The translations under genes and the position numbers were made by a program. A stretch of DNA of 64,000 nt, from assembly GCA_963712955.1 (NCBI GenBank), contig CAVQKF010000005.1, positions 434,001 to 498,000 on the forward strand, written 5' to 3'. The notes under the pieces were generated by a model that saw nothing but the letters and a program-made list of their open reading frames with translations, was not told the origin of the DNA and ran no database searches. The stretch is from DATFVJ01 sp963712955. Lineage in GTDB: Bacteria > Actinomycetota > Actinomycetes > Streptosporangiales > Streptosporangiaceae. Positions 35,775-45,044 of this stretch are shown piece by piece (positions within the stretch are counted from its first letter, which is position 1; every line of letters starts with the position of its first letter).

Positions 35775-36506
35775 TTAGCTCACCTGGTAGGCGTCCTCGA
35801 GCTCGTGCCGGTCGCCGGGCATGGCGATATCCAGGACGAACAGGCGCTTCCCCGAGGCGTCGCGGGCCGTGACATACAGCGCCAAAACCGGCGTGGCCTT
35901 GCTGATTCCGAGGAGTTTCACTTCGTGGGGGGCCGGGTACCGCGCGGTCACCTGCTCGACCACATGATCGATCCTCGTGCCTTTCCGCTTAGCGAGGTGC
36001 GCCCGTACACCACCGTGCAGCGGCGCAGGACTGGCCAGATCCGTGTCCTCGGCCAGGTCGGCCGGAACCCACCACGTCACCAGCTCCGACGCCTCGCCGT
36101 CCTCGTGGACCAGTCGCCGCCTGCGCAGCAGCTCGGTGCCGACCGGAACCCCCAGCAGTGCGGAAACCCGCCGGGGAGGCTTTTCCCTGCCCACGTCGAC
36201 CAGTTCGCCCGCTTCTTGCGACTCGTCGCGGTCAAGCTCGACCTCGCCCCGGCGTGCCGATGCAAGCCCTTCCAGGGCGGGGCGCCCCCGTACGAAACTG
36301 CCCTTGCCCTGCTCGGTGTCGATCCAGCCATCCTGCCGCAGCACCCGGAGCGCCCGCACCACCGTGGGCCGGGCGATGCCGAACTCGGCCGCGAACTGAT
36401 GCTCACTCGGCAGCAGCGATCCAGGCGGATACTCCCCGCTCTCGATCCGCCGCTGCACAGCCTCGATCACCTGCGCGTACTTCGGCGGCGTGTACTCATA
36501 GGGCAT
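35775..36506 (-). CDS. GntR-family regulator with UTRA domain (KorSA-like)
   Basis: 243 residues. The winged helix at the N-terminus has YAQVIEAVQRRIESGEYPPG, then LPSEHQFAAEFGIARPTVVR and a DGWIDTEQGKGSFVR wing. The rest is a UTRA ligand-binding domain (LRRRRLVHEDGEASELVTWW, YPAPHEVKLLGISKATPVL). In actinomycete integrative elements such as pSAM2 a GntR/UTRA protein (KorSA) represses excision and transfer genes. Placement directly before the integrase fits that role (inference). ATG 36506. Confidence 0.88.
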   Translation of the reverse strand: MPYEYTPPKYAQVIEAVQRRIESGEYPPGSLLPSEHQFAAEFGIARPTVVRALRVLRQDGWIDTEQGKGSFVRGRPALEGLASARRGEVELDRDESQEAGELVDVGREKPPRRVSALLGVPVGTELLRRRRLVHEDGEASELVTWWVPADLAEDTDLASPAPLHGGVRAHLAKRKGTRIDHVVEQVTARYPAPHEVKLLGISKATPVLALYVTARDASGKRLFVLDIAMPGDRHELEDAYQVS

Positions 36507-36623
36507 GGCGACGCCTCACTAGAAGCTACCTGGTCTCTCAAGCAGACTACTGCTCATCTGGCCGGGCTGTCACGCCTAGTGCCTCACCGTGCCGTCTTGT
36601 CTCGCTGCGTATCGCCGGCCGTG

Positions 36624-37064
36624 TCAGTCATCGGGCTTGCCCGCGATCTCGAACCAGACGACCCGGCCATGCTCGCCGCCGTCATACCCCCACCGATCGG
36701 CGAGGACGTCCACGATCATCAGTCCCCGGCCATCGGCCGGTACATCGATGCCGTTGCCGGTCTCGGTAATCTGCGGAGCCGACACGCCGCCCTGGTCGCG
36801 GACCTCGACGCGGACCGATCTACCGTCCATTGAGACGGCCACCTCAAGCTCGCCGCCGTCGCCTGAGCCGCTGTGCTGCACCGCGTTGGAGACGATCTCG
36901 CTCGTCAGCAGCGTCACCTCGTCAGCGCTCGGCCAGTTGTCTCCGAGCAAGCCAGAGACGAAGCGCCGCGCCCGGCTGACCTGGGCCGCTTCGCCCGCGA
37001 ACCTGCACCGGGCGGCCGTCTTCAGCGGATCGCCCGATGGCGCCGGCGGGCCCGTGCCCGTCAC
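36624..37064 (-). CDS. RsbW-like ATP-binding protein (HATPase_c)
   Basis: 146-residue single-domain GHKL ATPase of the anti-sigma-factor kinase type that is abundant in streptomycetes. LTSEIVSNAVQHSG is the N-box with its Mg-binding Asn; VRDQGGVSAP is G1; GRGLMIVDVLADRWG is the G2 region. It could phosphorylate an anti-sigma antagonist, but no partner is adjacent. GTG 37064 overlaps the preceding stop (GTGA), so it is coupled to the zinc-ribbon gene upstream. Confidence 0.85.
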   Translation of the reverse strand: MTGTGPPAPSGDPLKTAARCRFAGEAAQVSRARRFVSGLLGDNWPSADEVTLLTSEIVSNAVQHSGSGDGGELEVAVSMDGRSVRVEVRDQGGVSAPQITETGNGIDVPADGRGLMIVDVLADRWGYDGGEHGRVVWFEIAGKPDD

Positions 37065-37440
37065 TCATGGGCCCGGCTTGGCTCAGCCGCCCCGCATGGT
37101 GAGCTGTCCCCTGTGCCCGCGCCTGCGGCAGGGGCCTTGAATGTGATCATGATGACGAGCTGGCCGTCGTTCAGACGCGCGGACGTCATGGTCACGTCGT
37201 CCTCGTGCAGCCCGCTATGACTGATGACATCATCCAGACTCAGCAGGTGGTGCAGGCCGATATCAGCCACGCCGGACTCCCCCGGCCTGAGCCGCCGCAA
37301 TCCAGGCACCTGCGCCGGGCAGGCTGAGAGGTGCCGCGCGCCAGGGCGCCGATCACCAGGGCACGGCGGGAACGGCGGAACTTCCATCCGAGCCCACGGC
37401 ATGCCGGGCACGCATTCGGGTCCACATCGCTTCGAGGCAT
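37061..37440 (-). pseudogene. Small CxxCxGxG zinc-ribbon protein, one frameshift
   Basis: The first part (from ATG 37440) encodes CPACRGLGWK and CLDCGGSGRG, two DnaJ-like CxxCxGxG knuckles with a basic region between. The continuation lies in another frame: VADIGLHHLLSLDDVISHSG, then LNDGQLVIMITFKAP, ending at 37061. One missing G in the GGGGG near 37280 joins them. Its stop overlaps the HATPase start, and such coupling supports the longer reading. Role unknown; possibly a nucleic-acid- or protein-binding accessory to the HATPase. Confidence 0.55.
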
Positions 37441-37559
37441 CCCTCAACCATCGGCGACACTCCGACACGAGCCCATCACAAGACCGCTTCTCAAGGTGAT
37501 ATAGCGCGGTAAGCTGCCAATCTACCTCTCCGAATCGGGCGGCACACAAGGGACGGGCC

Positions 37560-38772
37560 ATGCGGGCAGCCGTTCGAGCCCCTGGCGATACCCCTGAATT
37601 CTGGACGCGCCCAGATGTCCGCGATGCCCTGTGCCAGCGCAGACTCGGCCAGCTTATCCGCCTCCTACGGCAATGGGCCGGGCTCAGCCAGACCCGGATC
37701 GCCACCGCCACCGGAACCCCTCAAGGCCGCCTGAGCGAGTACTCCAGAGACCTGCACGCCGGTGATGACCGTGACGGTCTGGGAGAGATTCGCCGACGGC
37801 CTGGACATGCCAGATGCCGCACGGGCCTGCCTCGGTCTTGCATCCCACCAGCCGGAGCCCGCAGCCGCCCCCGCATCTGCTACAGAGCCCGAGTCCGGCA
37901 ACGAGCTGCTACGGCAGATCGCCACCGCGCGGAACATCGACGCCGGTGTTCTCCGGGTTCTGCAAGGCGAGACCGACGCGATCCGGTTGCTTGACCGCCG
38001 CCTCGGCGCGCCCGCCGTCGCACCCAAGTTAGAGGCCCATATCAGTCAGGTCGAGACCAGCCTGCGCCACTCCCTTCGCCCAGGGCACCGCGGGCCGCTT
38101 GCCGCTGTCCTGGCCGACGCCTCGGCTCTGGCTGGATGGCAGTCCGTCGACATGGGCCGCGTTGGCGCCGCATGGGATCACTTCGAGCGCGCCACCGCCG
38201 CCGCGCGGGAAGCGGGCGACCCGTGCCTGCTGGCGTTCGCTGCGGGGGAGCAGGCGTATGTGCTGCTCGACCTGCACCGCAGCCACGACGCGCTCCAAAT
38301 GGTCCGCGCCGCATACGACGACACTCACGCCGCGATCCCGCATCAGATCCGCGGCTGGCTGCGCGCGGCCGAGGCGGAAATGGCCGCCGCCGCAGGCCAG
38401 GAAAGCGACTGCCGCCACGCTCTCGACATCGCCGCGAGCGAGATCAGCTATGGCCCGAGCGGAGAAGACCTGCCTTACCTCGCGCTCAACCTCACCCACC
38501 TCGCCCGATGGCGCGGAAACTGCCTCGTCCACTTCGGCGACCCGCAAACAGCCAATGAACTCGCCGCCGCACTCGAAGCGATGGACGGCACCTTCACCCG
38601 CGCCGAGGCGGGCCTGCGCTGCGACCTGGCCGCCGCCCTCCACGTCAGCGGCGAACGCGACGAGGCACGCCACCACCTCCAGCGCGCAAGCGAGCTTGCC
38701 CAGCTCACCGGCTCCGCACGCCAGCGCAGCCGGATCCGCGACCTGGCCCGCCGGATCGGTGAAGCCGCCTAA
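37560..38772 (+). pseudogene. XRE-type HTH regulator with TPR-like C-terminus, one frameshift
   Basis: The N-terminal frame (ATG 37560, AAGGGA at 37548-37553) encodes a helix-turn-helix: LGQLIRLLRQWAGLSQTRIA, then TATGTPQGRLSEYS. The rest, from about 37747, lies in the next frame: TVTVWERFADGLDMPDAARA, then about 300 residues of helical repeats (AAWDHFERATAAAREAG, YLALNLTHLARWRGNCL). One extra base near 37746 explains the break. This HTH-TPR family is common in actinomycetes, often near NUDIX or HATPase genes as here. The stop overlaps the convergent NUDIX stop by two bases. Confidence 0.75.
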
Positions 38773-39373
38773 CGGCGGATCGCCAGCAGATGCAGCAACG
38801 CCACGAGCGTGCCCGAGTTCCAGATTTCCCCCGCCGAAACGAGACCCGGTACTGACGCTAGCGGCACCCACTCCATCCGCTCGATCTCGTTGACCTCGAT
38901 CGGCGCCCGATCCGCTCCACACCCCGGCCTGTGAACACCACATGCTCGGAATCCACCATGCCAACCATCGGCTGAAAAGTAATCAGGTGCTCGATGTGCC
39001 TGGCCCGGTAGCCGGTTTCCTCCTCCAGCTCCCGCGCCGCCGTGTCGGCCGGTTCTTCGTCCTCATCGATCAGCCCGCCCGGCAGCTCCCACCCCCACCG
39101 GTCCTGCACGAACCGATGCCGCCAGAGCAGCAGCACCCGATCCTCGTCATCGAGCAGCACGATCATCGCCGCCCGGTGCAACCGCACCACGTGATGCCAG
39201 AACCGCTCACCGTCCGGCAGCTCAACATCCACCTGGCCCAGCCACACCCACGGGTTGTCGTAGATCACCCGCTCGCCGAACGTCTTCCACCGGCTCTGCC
39301 CGTCGCCCGTCTCACCAGTCACGGCCACGACGCTAACGTGTCCACTGCGGCCAGACATCCCCGGCATCGACAT
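38769..39373 (-). pseudogene. NUDIX hydrolase, one frameshift near the C-terminus
   Basis: ADP-ribose-pyrophosphatase-like NUDIX protein of about 200 residues. The Nudix box is visible: GGLIDEDEEPADTAARELEE followed by ETGY. It would hydrolyse a nucleoside diphosphate linked to another group. After GRGVERIG one G is missing near 38907; with it the C-terminus reads APIEVNEIERMEWVPLASV through LVALLHLLAIRR and stops at 38769. Uncorrected, it ends at 38858 with a basic non-homologous tail. The GTG about 40 bases inside may be the true start. Confidence 0.8.
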
Positions 39374-39877
39374 CTGGCCTAGCCACCGACTCGCGCATCG
39401 ACTCGGCGTCCAAGCGCCTACTTTGCCGAATTGAGCCGTACTAGATCAAGGCGGCGCCGCTGGGCGGCGCCGCTGGCCCGGCACTAGCGCCGGGCTCTGC
39501 CTCGGAAGGCCCGCCCGGCGCGCGCCGGGCCACACCCGCCAGGTCACGCATATCAGCGCGCCTCATACGTCACGCAGGCCGGTGGGCGAATCGCCATCTT
39601 CCTCGCCTCCGATTGTCCAGCTCGCGGTCACCGCGTCAATGGCGGCCCTGCGGCGGCCCTGCGGGCCGTCGCTCGCGATCGGCTACGCCGACCATTGACC
39701 CGGCACCCACTCGCAAGGATTCGGCGTCTGCGAGAAAGACGGGATAAACCAGGACCGGTTCGTCATCACGGCAACCGGGCGGCCGACACCCTAATTTCCG
39801 TTCACAATCAGAATCCCAAGTTCCCGGCTAGTCATCTCCGGCTCCCTGCGACAGTAACCCAAGCGGGGCGGTGGCTG
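39374..39877. other. GC-rich intergenic region with palindromes
   Basis: No gene supported. It holds several self-complementary stretches between 39450 and 39530: GGCGGCGCCGC repeats, GCCCGGC...GCCGGGC (39477-39495) and a perfect 18-bp palindrome. They probably end the pstS-like operon or fold in its transcript. NUDIX promoter elements would lie near 39380-39440. Confidence 0.5.
39513..39530. terminator. Perfect 18-bp palindrome
   Basis: GCCCGGCGCGCGCCGGGC is its own complement. It lies about 350 bases beyond the pstS-like stop on that gene's strand. Confidence 0.35.
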
Positions 39878-41026
39878 TCACCTGAGTCCCGGTACGCTCA
39901 GGAGGTGTGTCCCGGTGGGGCCGGTGACCTGCTGCAGCGTGGTGCGGGCGAGCTGCCGGACCTGAGCTGGCAGGGGCACATAGCTGTTCGCGGCGGCGTA
40001 GGCCTGGCCGTCGTGGGTGAGCCAGTCCAGCATGCTGACCAGGGCCTGCCCGGTGGCCTGGTTGGGCTGGCGGGTGTAGACCAGCGCCCAGCTGTATCCG
40101 CTGATGGGGTAGCTGCTGGCGCCGGGCTGGTTGACGATGGAGAAGTCGGTCGGCGTGATGTCGGGTTTTTGGGCGGCGGCGGCGGTGATGGACTGGGTGG
40201 ACGCGATGACGTAGTAGCCAGCCTGGTTGCGGATTTCGGCGAATGGCAGGACCAGGCCTTGCGAATATGCTTGCTCGACGTATCCGATGGAGAAGGGGGT
40301 GCGGTACACCGTGGACGCCAAACTGCCGTTGCCTTCTGCCCCTTCCCCGACCGGCCAGTTCAGCGTCTTGCCGGTGCCGACCTTGGCTGCCCAGGCCGGG
40401 TCGACGCTGGACAGGTAGTTGCTGAAGATGTAGGTGGTGCCGCTGCCGTCGGAGCGGTGCACGACGGAGATCGACGCGGCCGGGAGGTTGATGCCCGGGT
40501 TCAGGGCAGTGATGGCCGGGTCCTGCCAGCTGGTGATCTGCCCGAGGAAGATGCGGGCAAGCACCGGGCCGGTCAGGCGCAACTTGGTGCCCGCCGGGAG
40601 GCTGAGGTTGTAGACCACGCTTTCGGCGCCCAGGGCGACGGGCACCTGCGTGACCGGGCCTCCGCGGGCGGCTGCTTGCTCGCTGGCGTTCATGGGCACG
40701 TCGGAGTCGCCGAAACCGACCTGCCTGGCGCTGAGCGCGGCGATGCCCCCGCTGCTGCCCACGGCGGAATAGTTCACGGTGACCGCAGGGTGCTGCTGAT
40801 GGTATTTGGCGAAGGCCAGGGCGAAGAACGGGGCGACGTACGTCGAACCCGACCCGGTGAGGGTGCCCGTATCACCGCTGGGGCCAGCGCTGGCCGCGGT
40901 GCTCGTGGTGCTCGTGCTGGTGCATGCGCCGAGGGCGAGGACGATGATCGCGGCAGCGACTGCCATGATGGCTGGGTGCACTGTGTGGCGTGGCTGAGGG
41001 CCGGGCCCTCCGTTGTGCCCTGACAT
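39878..41026 (-). CDS. pstS: PstS-like phosphate-binding lipoprotein
   Basis: 382 residues. Signal peptide with lipobox LALGACTS, Cys at about 34. The mature part has the phosphate-binding pattern GSGSTYVAPFF, AVGSSGGI, GFGDSDVPMN and HRSDGSGTTY, as in PstS of the ABC phosphate importer. No pstC, pstA or pstB accompanies it. Inside an arsenic island it may raise phosphate selectivity against arsenate by feeding the host Pst permease, or bind oxyanions outside the cell (inference). It is last in the minus-strand arsM-aquaporin-flavoprotein run, 32 bases after the flavoprotein gene. Confidence 0.88.
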   Translation of the reverse strand: MSGHNGGPGPQPRHTVHPAIMAVAAAIIVLALGACTSTSTTSTAASAGPSGDTGTLTGSGSTYVAPFFALAFAKYHQQHPAVTVNYSAVGSSGGIAALSARQVGFGDSDVPMNASEQAAARGGPVTQVPVALGAESVVYNLSLPAGTKLRLTGPVLARIFLGQITSWQDPAITALNPGINLPAASISVVHRSDGSGTTYIFSNYLSSVDPAWAAKVGTGKTLNWPVGEGAEGNGSLASTVYRTPFSIGYVEQAYSQGLVLPFAEIRNQAGYYVIASTQSITAAAAQKPDITPTDFSIVNQPGASSYPISGYSWALVYTRQPNQATGQALVSMLDWLTHDGQAYAAANSYVPLPAQVRQLARTTLQQVTGPTGTHLLSVPGLR

Positions 41027-41058
41027 GGTTGTTCCTCTGCTTGAAGATCCGGGGCGGG

Positions 41059-42457
41059 TTAGTGCGGCTGGGTGTCTCGGACCCAGGCCTGGGCGCCCAT
41101 CTGGATCGCTTCCCAGGGGCTGCCGAGTGGCGGGGTGTAGGACAGGTCGAGGTCGCTGACGGCATCGACGGTCATGTTGTTGAAGATCGCGGTGGCGGCG
41201 ATGTCGATGCGCTTGGCGATTTCGGCGTGGCGGTGCCCGAACAGCTGCACGCCGAGCAGGCGCCCGGTGGTGCGGTCGCCGGTGACGCGCATCCGGATGC
41301 GGTGGCTGCCGGGGTAGTAGGCCTTGTGGTCGTCGGCCTCGGATCCGACGGTGACCGGGTCGAACCCGCCCGCGGTGGCCTCATGGTCGCGGAGGCCGGT
41401 GCGCGCGGCTACCTGGTCGAAGATCTTCACGACCTGGGTGCCCAGGCTGCCAGCGAACTCCCGGTTTCCGCCGAGGGCGTTCTCGCCCGCCACCCTGCCC
41501 TGCTTGTGGGCGGTGGTGCCGAGCGGGAGGTAGGTCTCGCCCAGCAGGCGATGGTGGGTCACCACACAGTCACCGGCGGCGAATACATCGGGAAGGCTGG
41601 TCCGCATGCGCCGGTCCACCTCGATGGCGCCCTTGACGCCCATGTCCGCCCTGGCAGCGGCCGCCAGGCCGGTGTCGGGGCGGACACCGACGACGACCAG
41701 GACCATGTCGGCCAGGCGCACCACTGCCTTGCCATCGGCGGTCGTGGCCTCGACCCGCAGCCGTCCCGCATCGCCTGCCGAGGTACGGCTGATCCGCTTC
41801 ACGGTGGTGCCGGTCAGAACCTCGACGCCGTGCCCGGCGAGCTGAGCGTGGACCAGTCCGCCCAGCGCGGGGTCCACGGTGGGCAAGTACCTCGGGCAGC
41901 TGCTCCATCTGGATGACCGACAGCCCGCGAAGGACCAGGGCGTCGGCCATCTCCAGGCCGATGTAACCGGCGCCGACGATGACCGCGCTGGCCGGTTCGG
42001 CTTGTTCGAGGGTGCGCATGACGGCAAAGGTGTCGCCCATCGAGTGGAGCAGGTGCACGCCGTCATCGGCGCCAACAGCGCCCGGGCCGGTCAGGCCGCT
42101 GATCGGGGGCCGGACCGGGACCGCTCCCGTGCCGACGATCAGCTTGTCGTAGGCGAGCAGTTCCTCGGTGCCGTCGGCGGCGGCGACGAGCAGCTTGCGG
42201 GCGGGGACGTCGATCCGGCGTGCCGTGGTGTCCAGCCGCAGGTTCATCCCGGTGGCTTCCAGGTCGGCGACCGTCCGGTGGGCGAGGTTGCGCCAGTGGG
42301 CCACCTCCCCGGAGACGTAGTAGGGGATGCCGCAGATCGAGAAGTTCGGGTAGGCGTCCGCGACAACCACGCTGACCTCGGCGCCGGGGTCGAGCTCGCG
42401 GGCCCGGAGCGCAGCGCTGATGCCCGCATCGCTGCCGCCGATCGCTATGAGGTGCAT
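41059..42457 (-). pseudogene. CoA-disulfide-reductase-like FAD/NAD(P) oxidoreductase, one frameshift
   Basis: About 465 residues in two-dinucleotide-fold form. LIAIGGSDAGISAALRA binds FAD. NFSICGIPYY carries the single redox Cys42 of CoA-disulfide reductases and NADH oxidases. AVIVGAGYIGLEMADAL binds NAD(P)H, VFAAGDC is the second FAD site, and the dimer domain ends the protein. After QMEQLPEVL one extra base near 41893 shifts the frame; PTVDPALGGLVHAQLAGHGV continues to 41059. Such flavoproteins recur in actinomycete ars operons, where they may reduce thiol or arsenic species, but their role is not settled. Confidence 0.83.
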
Positions 42458-42480
42458 GGGGTCTCCGTTCGGCTGGTCCG

Positions 42481-43335
42481 TTACTGAGGTCGGCGATCGC
42501 CGGTGACTCGGCCCGGAAAAGGATGGCTTCCACCGGTGGCTGCCCGGTCAAATGAAGGTCCCGGGCGGGCCGAGCTGGTATGGGTCTTTGCGGGCGCATG
42601 GTCCCGGTGGCGGGGGACGATGATGTCGGCTGCCTCCACGGGGGTGACGCCGGGATACAGCGCCCTGATGACCCCCACGGCCAGCGCGCCGCCGATGACC
42701 TGGGCGGCGATGAAGCTCGGCACGGAGGAGGGGGCGATGCCCGCGAAGGTGGCCGGGAACATCCGGCCGACGGTGATCGCCGGGTTGGCGAAGCTGGTCG
42801 AGGAGGTGAAGAAGTAGGCCGCCCCGATATAGGCCCCGACAGCCGCCGGAGCCGCCCGGGCCCGGCCAGAGCGGGCCAGCGCGAAGATCACCAGCATCAG
42901 CCCGAGGGTGGCAATGACCTCGGACAGAAAGTGCGCAGGCGAGGCCCGGTGCCTGGCCGACAGGCTCACCGCCGCCCGGGAGAACATCAAGTTCGCCGCC
43001 ACGGCGCCGCCGATGCACCCGGCCACCTGCGCCGGAAGGTAGGCGCCAGCGTCGCGCCAGCGCAGCCCGCCGAAGGCCGCGTCGGCGAATGACACCACCG
43101 GGTTGAAGTGGCCGCCGGACACCGGCCCGAACATCAAGATGATGGCGAACAGCCCGGCGGCGGTCGCCGCCGCGTTCTCCAGCAGCTCCAAGCCCACGTT
43201 GCCGGGTGACAGGTTCTGGGCGGCGATGCCCGAGCCGATCACCACCGCGGCCAGGAAGGCGCTGCCCAGCAGCTCGGCGAGCAGCCGCCGCCACAACGTC
43301 ACGTTGTTCACCGAAGGGCCCGGCCGCCGTGTCAC
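42481..43335 (-). CDS. Aquaglyceroporin (AqpS-like MIP channel)
   Basis: Six-helix MIP channel of about 284 residues with a long polar C-terminal tail. The two pore half-helices are HFNPVVSF and FANPAITVGR, the second with the conserved Arg. In Sinorhizobium an aquaglyceroporin in an ars operon (AqpS) carries As(III) out down its gradient after arsenate reduction; the same is inferred here, although no arsC-type reductase is adjacent. GTG 43335 overlaps the arsM stop (GTGA), so it is coupled to arsM. Confidence 0.87.
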   Translation of the reverse strand: MTRRPGPSVNNVTLWRRLLAELLGSAFLAAVVIGSGIAAQNLSPGNVGLELLENAAATAAGLFAIILMFGPVSGGHFNPVVSFADAAFGGLRWRDAGAYLPAQVAGCIGGAVAANLMFSRAAVSLSARHRASPAHFLSEVIATLGLMLVIFALARSGRARAAPAAVGAYIGAAYFFTSSTSFANPAITVGRMFPATFAGIAPSSVPSFIAAQVIGGALAVGVIRALYPGVTPVEAADIIVPRHRDHAPAKTHTSSARPGPSFDRAATGGSHPFPGRVTGDRRPQ

Positions 43336-44109
43336 ACGGCCGGGGTTGCGGCTGGCTTAATGGCCTGGATGATCGCCGAGTGCATGCCGTCGGCGACGGC
43401 GTGAGTTGGCTTGATCTCGATACCGGTGAACCCGGCCTTCGCCAGCCCGTTGCGGTATTCGGCGAAGGACAGCGCCCCGGCGATGCAGCCGACGTAGTCC
43501 CCGCGCTCGGCGCGGTCGGCTGGAGTGAGGTGGTCCTCCGCGACCACATCGGTGACGCCGAGCCTGCCGCCAGGACGCAGGACGCGGAACGTCTCGGCGA
43601 ACACCGCCTCCTTGTCCGCCGACAGGTTGATCACGCAGTTGGAGATCACCACGTCCACGCTGGCCGCGGGCAGCGGGATGGCCTCGATGTGCCCCTTGAG
43701 GAACTCGGCGTTGACGGCCCCGGCCGCCTGCGCGTTGGCGCGGGCGAGATCGAGCATCTCATCGGTCATGTCCAGCCCGTAGGCCTTCCCGGATGGGCCG
43801 ACCCGCCGGGCCGACAGCAGCACGTCGATCCCGCCGCCCGAGCCGAGGTCGAGCACCGTCTCGCCCGCTTCCAGCTGCGCCACAGCCAATGGGGTTGCCG
43901 CAGCCCAGGCTGGCCGCCACCGCCGTTTCAGGCAGCCCGCCCCGCTCACCAATCGAATACAGCTGACTGCCGAGCCCTGAGTCATCGCCGCAGCCGCAGT
44001 CATCCCCGCAGCAGGAACCCCTCTCGCCGCGGCCGACCGCCGTCGCGGCCTGCGCGTAACGGGACCTGACCCGCTCGCGCACCGCGTCTGCCTCACGCGT
44101 CTCATCCAT
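43332..44109 (-). pseudogene. arsM: Arsenite S-adenosylmethionine methyltransferase, one frameshift
   Basis: Methylates As(III) using SAM, giving volatile or less retained species. The N-terminus (ATG 44109, GGAGGA upstream) has the Cys cluster GSCCGDDCGCGDDSG and ASLGCGNP. After this the frame breaks near 43893. The continuation, AVAQLEAGETVLDLGSGGGI (SAM motif I), YGLDMTDEMLDLARANAQ, then VISNCVINLSADKEAV and DYVGCIAGALS with the As-binding cysteines, ends at 43332. A small indel in the short runs around AACCCCATTGG would restore one frame. All key cysteines are present. It is divergent from arsR with a putative operator between, and first of the run arsM-aquaporin-flavoprotein-pstS. Confidence 0.86.
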
Positions 44110-44132
44110 CCCCGGATCCTCCATCGATGAAA

Positions 44133-44168
44133 ATCTATACAACCGCCAGCTTGCCAGGCTGAATAGAT
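44133..44168. promoter_or_regulatory. Possible ArsR operator between arsM and arsR
   Basis: ATCTATAC (44133-44140) and GAATAGAT (44161-44168) form inverted half-sites with one mismatch, 20 bases apart, in an AT-rich patch of the 77-base divergent region. The spacing is wider than in textbook ArsR sites, so this is tentative. Confidence 0.4.
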
Positions 44169-44186
44169 GGCAGTCAAGATAGAGCC

Positions 44187-44585
44187 ATGTCTATGCGGAC
44201 CGGTCCGGGCACCGTGCATCCCCCGCCTGCAGCGGAATCGCTGGCAGTCATCGAGGCGTGCTGCACGCCCCTGATCCGTGAGCCCATCGGCGAGACCGCG
44301 GCCGCCGGGCTGGCACAGGTGTTCAAGGCCCTCGCGGACCCGGTCCGGCTCCGGCTGCTTTCGCTGATCGGGGCGCACCAGGGCGGCGAAGTGTGCGTCT
44401 GCGAGCTGACCGCGGCGTTCGACCTCACCCAGCCCACCATCAGCCATCACCTCAAAGTCCTCCGGGAAGCGGGGATCCTCGACTGCGAGCGCCGCGGGAC
44501 CTGGGTTTACTACTGGCTCGTGCCCTCCGCGCTGGAACGCATGGCCGCGCTACTATCCACCCCCGCCGGGACAACGGCCCAGTGA
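44187..44585 (+). CDS. arsR: ArsR-family As(III)-responsive repressor
   Basis: 132-residue winged-helix repressor. VFKALADPVRLRLLSLI starts the fold. GGEVCVCELT carries Cys70 and Cys72, the classic metal-sensing pair at the start of the recognition helix region. TQPTISHHLKVLREAGIL is the DNA-binding helix-turn-helix. Extra cysteines at 25-26 could be a third ligand. It is divergent from arsM and probably represses both directions until As(III) or Sb(III) binds. ATG 44187; ATG 44193 also in frame. Confidence 0.9.
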   Translation: MSMRTGPGTVHPPPAAESLAVIEACCTPLIREPIGETAAAGLAQVFKALADPVRLRLLSLIGAHQGGEVCVCELTAAFDLTQPTISHHLKVLREAGILDCERRGTWVYYWLVPSALERMAALLSTPAGTTAQ

Positions 44586-44807
44586 GGACGTCCTGGCGCG
44601 AGCGTCCGATCGAAACCAAATGCATGTGTCCGCGGGCGCGGCGTAAGCGTGAACGCACTTGTAACGAGGCAGCGCGGGACGGGTCGAGACGGGGGCACGT
44701 GAGCTTCCTAACTTAACTAACGGGACCCCCGGGGTTCGAGATGCCCTTCGCGGTCCGACATCACGGGGCTTCACCGCCGCTCGCAGGGGATCGCCCTCAC
44801 TCGATGC

Positions 44808-45044
44808 TCAGCCCGCCGCCGCGGCGTTCATGGCGGGCGCGGCGTCACATGCGGCCTGGCAAACGCCGCAGCGGATGGTGCGTGCGGGCGGCTCGATAGC
44901 TACGGTGCGGTTGATCACCATAGTGCGGGTCAGCCAGCGTGCGGTGACGCGCGCGTGCTCGAGGCACACGGCGGCGCCGCAGTCGGCGCACACGGCGACG
45001 GCTTCGGTCGGCTGGCCGAGCGCGGCGCAGTCGAAGCAGTTCAC
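44808..45044 (-). CDS. DUF2180 family zinc-ribbon protein
   Basis: 78-residue Cys/His-rich protein. CFDCAALGQ, VCADCGAAVCLEHA and IRCGVCQAAC give three CxxC pairs that could bind one or two metals. ARWLTRTMVINR is the typical DUF2180 middle. GTG 45044 overlaps the acr3 stop and has GAGGAGG just upstream, so it is translated together with the pump. Members often sit in actinomycete arsenic clusters; a metallochaperone role is a guess. Confidence 0.85.
   Translation of the reverse strand: MNCFDCAALGQPTEAVAVCADCGAAVCLEHARVTARWLTRTMVINRTVAIEPPARTIRCGVCQAACDAAPAMNAAAAG

Noticed and set aside
35355..36833. 492-residue plus-strand frame over the integrase and GntR genes
   Set aside because: Covers two well-supported minus-strand genes and has no motif.
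39695..41023. 442-residue plus-strand frame opposite pstS
   Set aside because: Gly/Asp/Val-rich antisense of a convincing lipoprotein gene.
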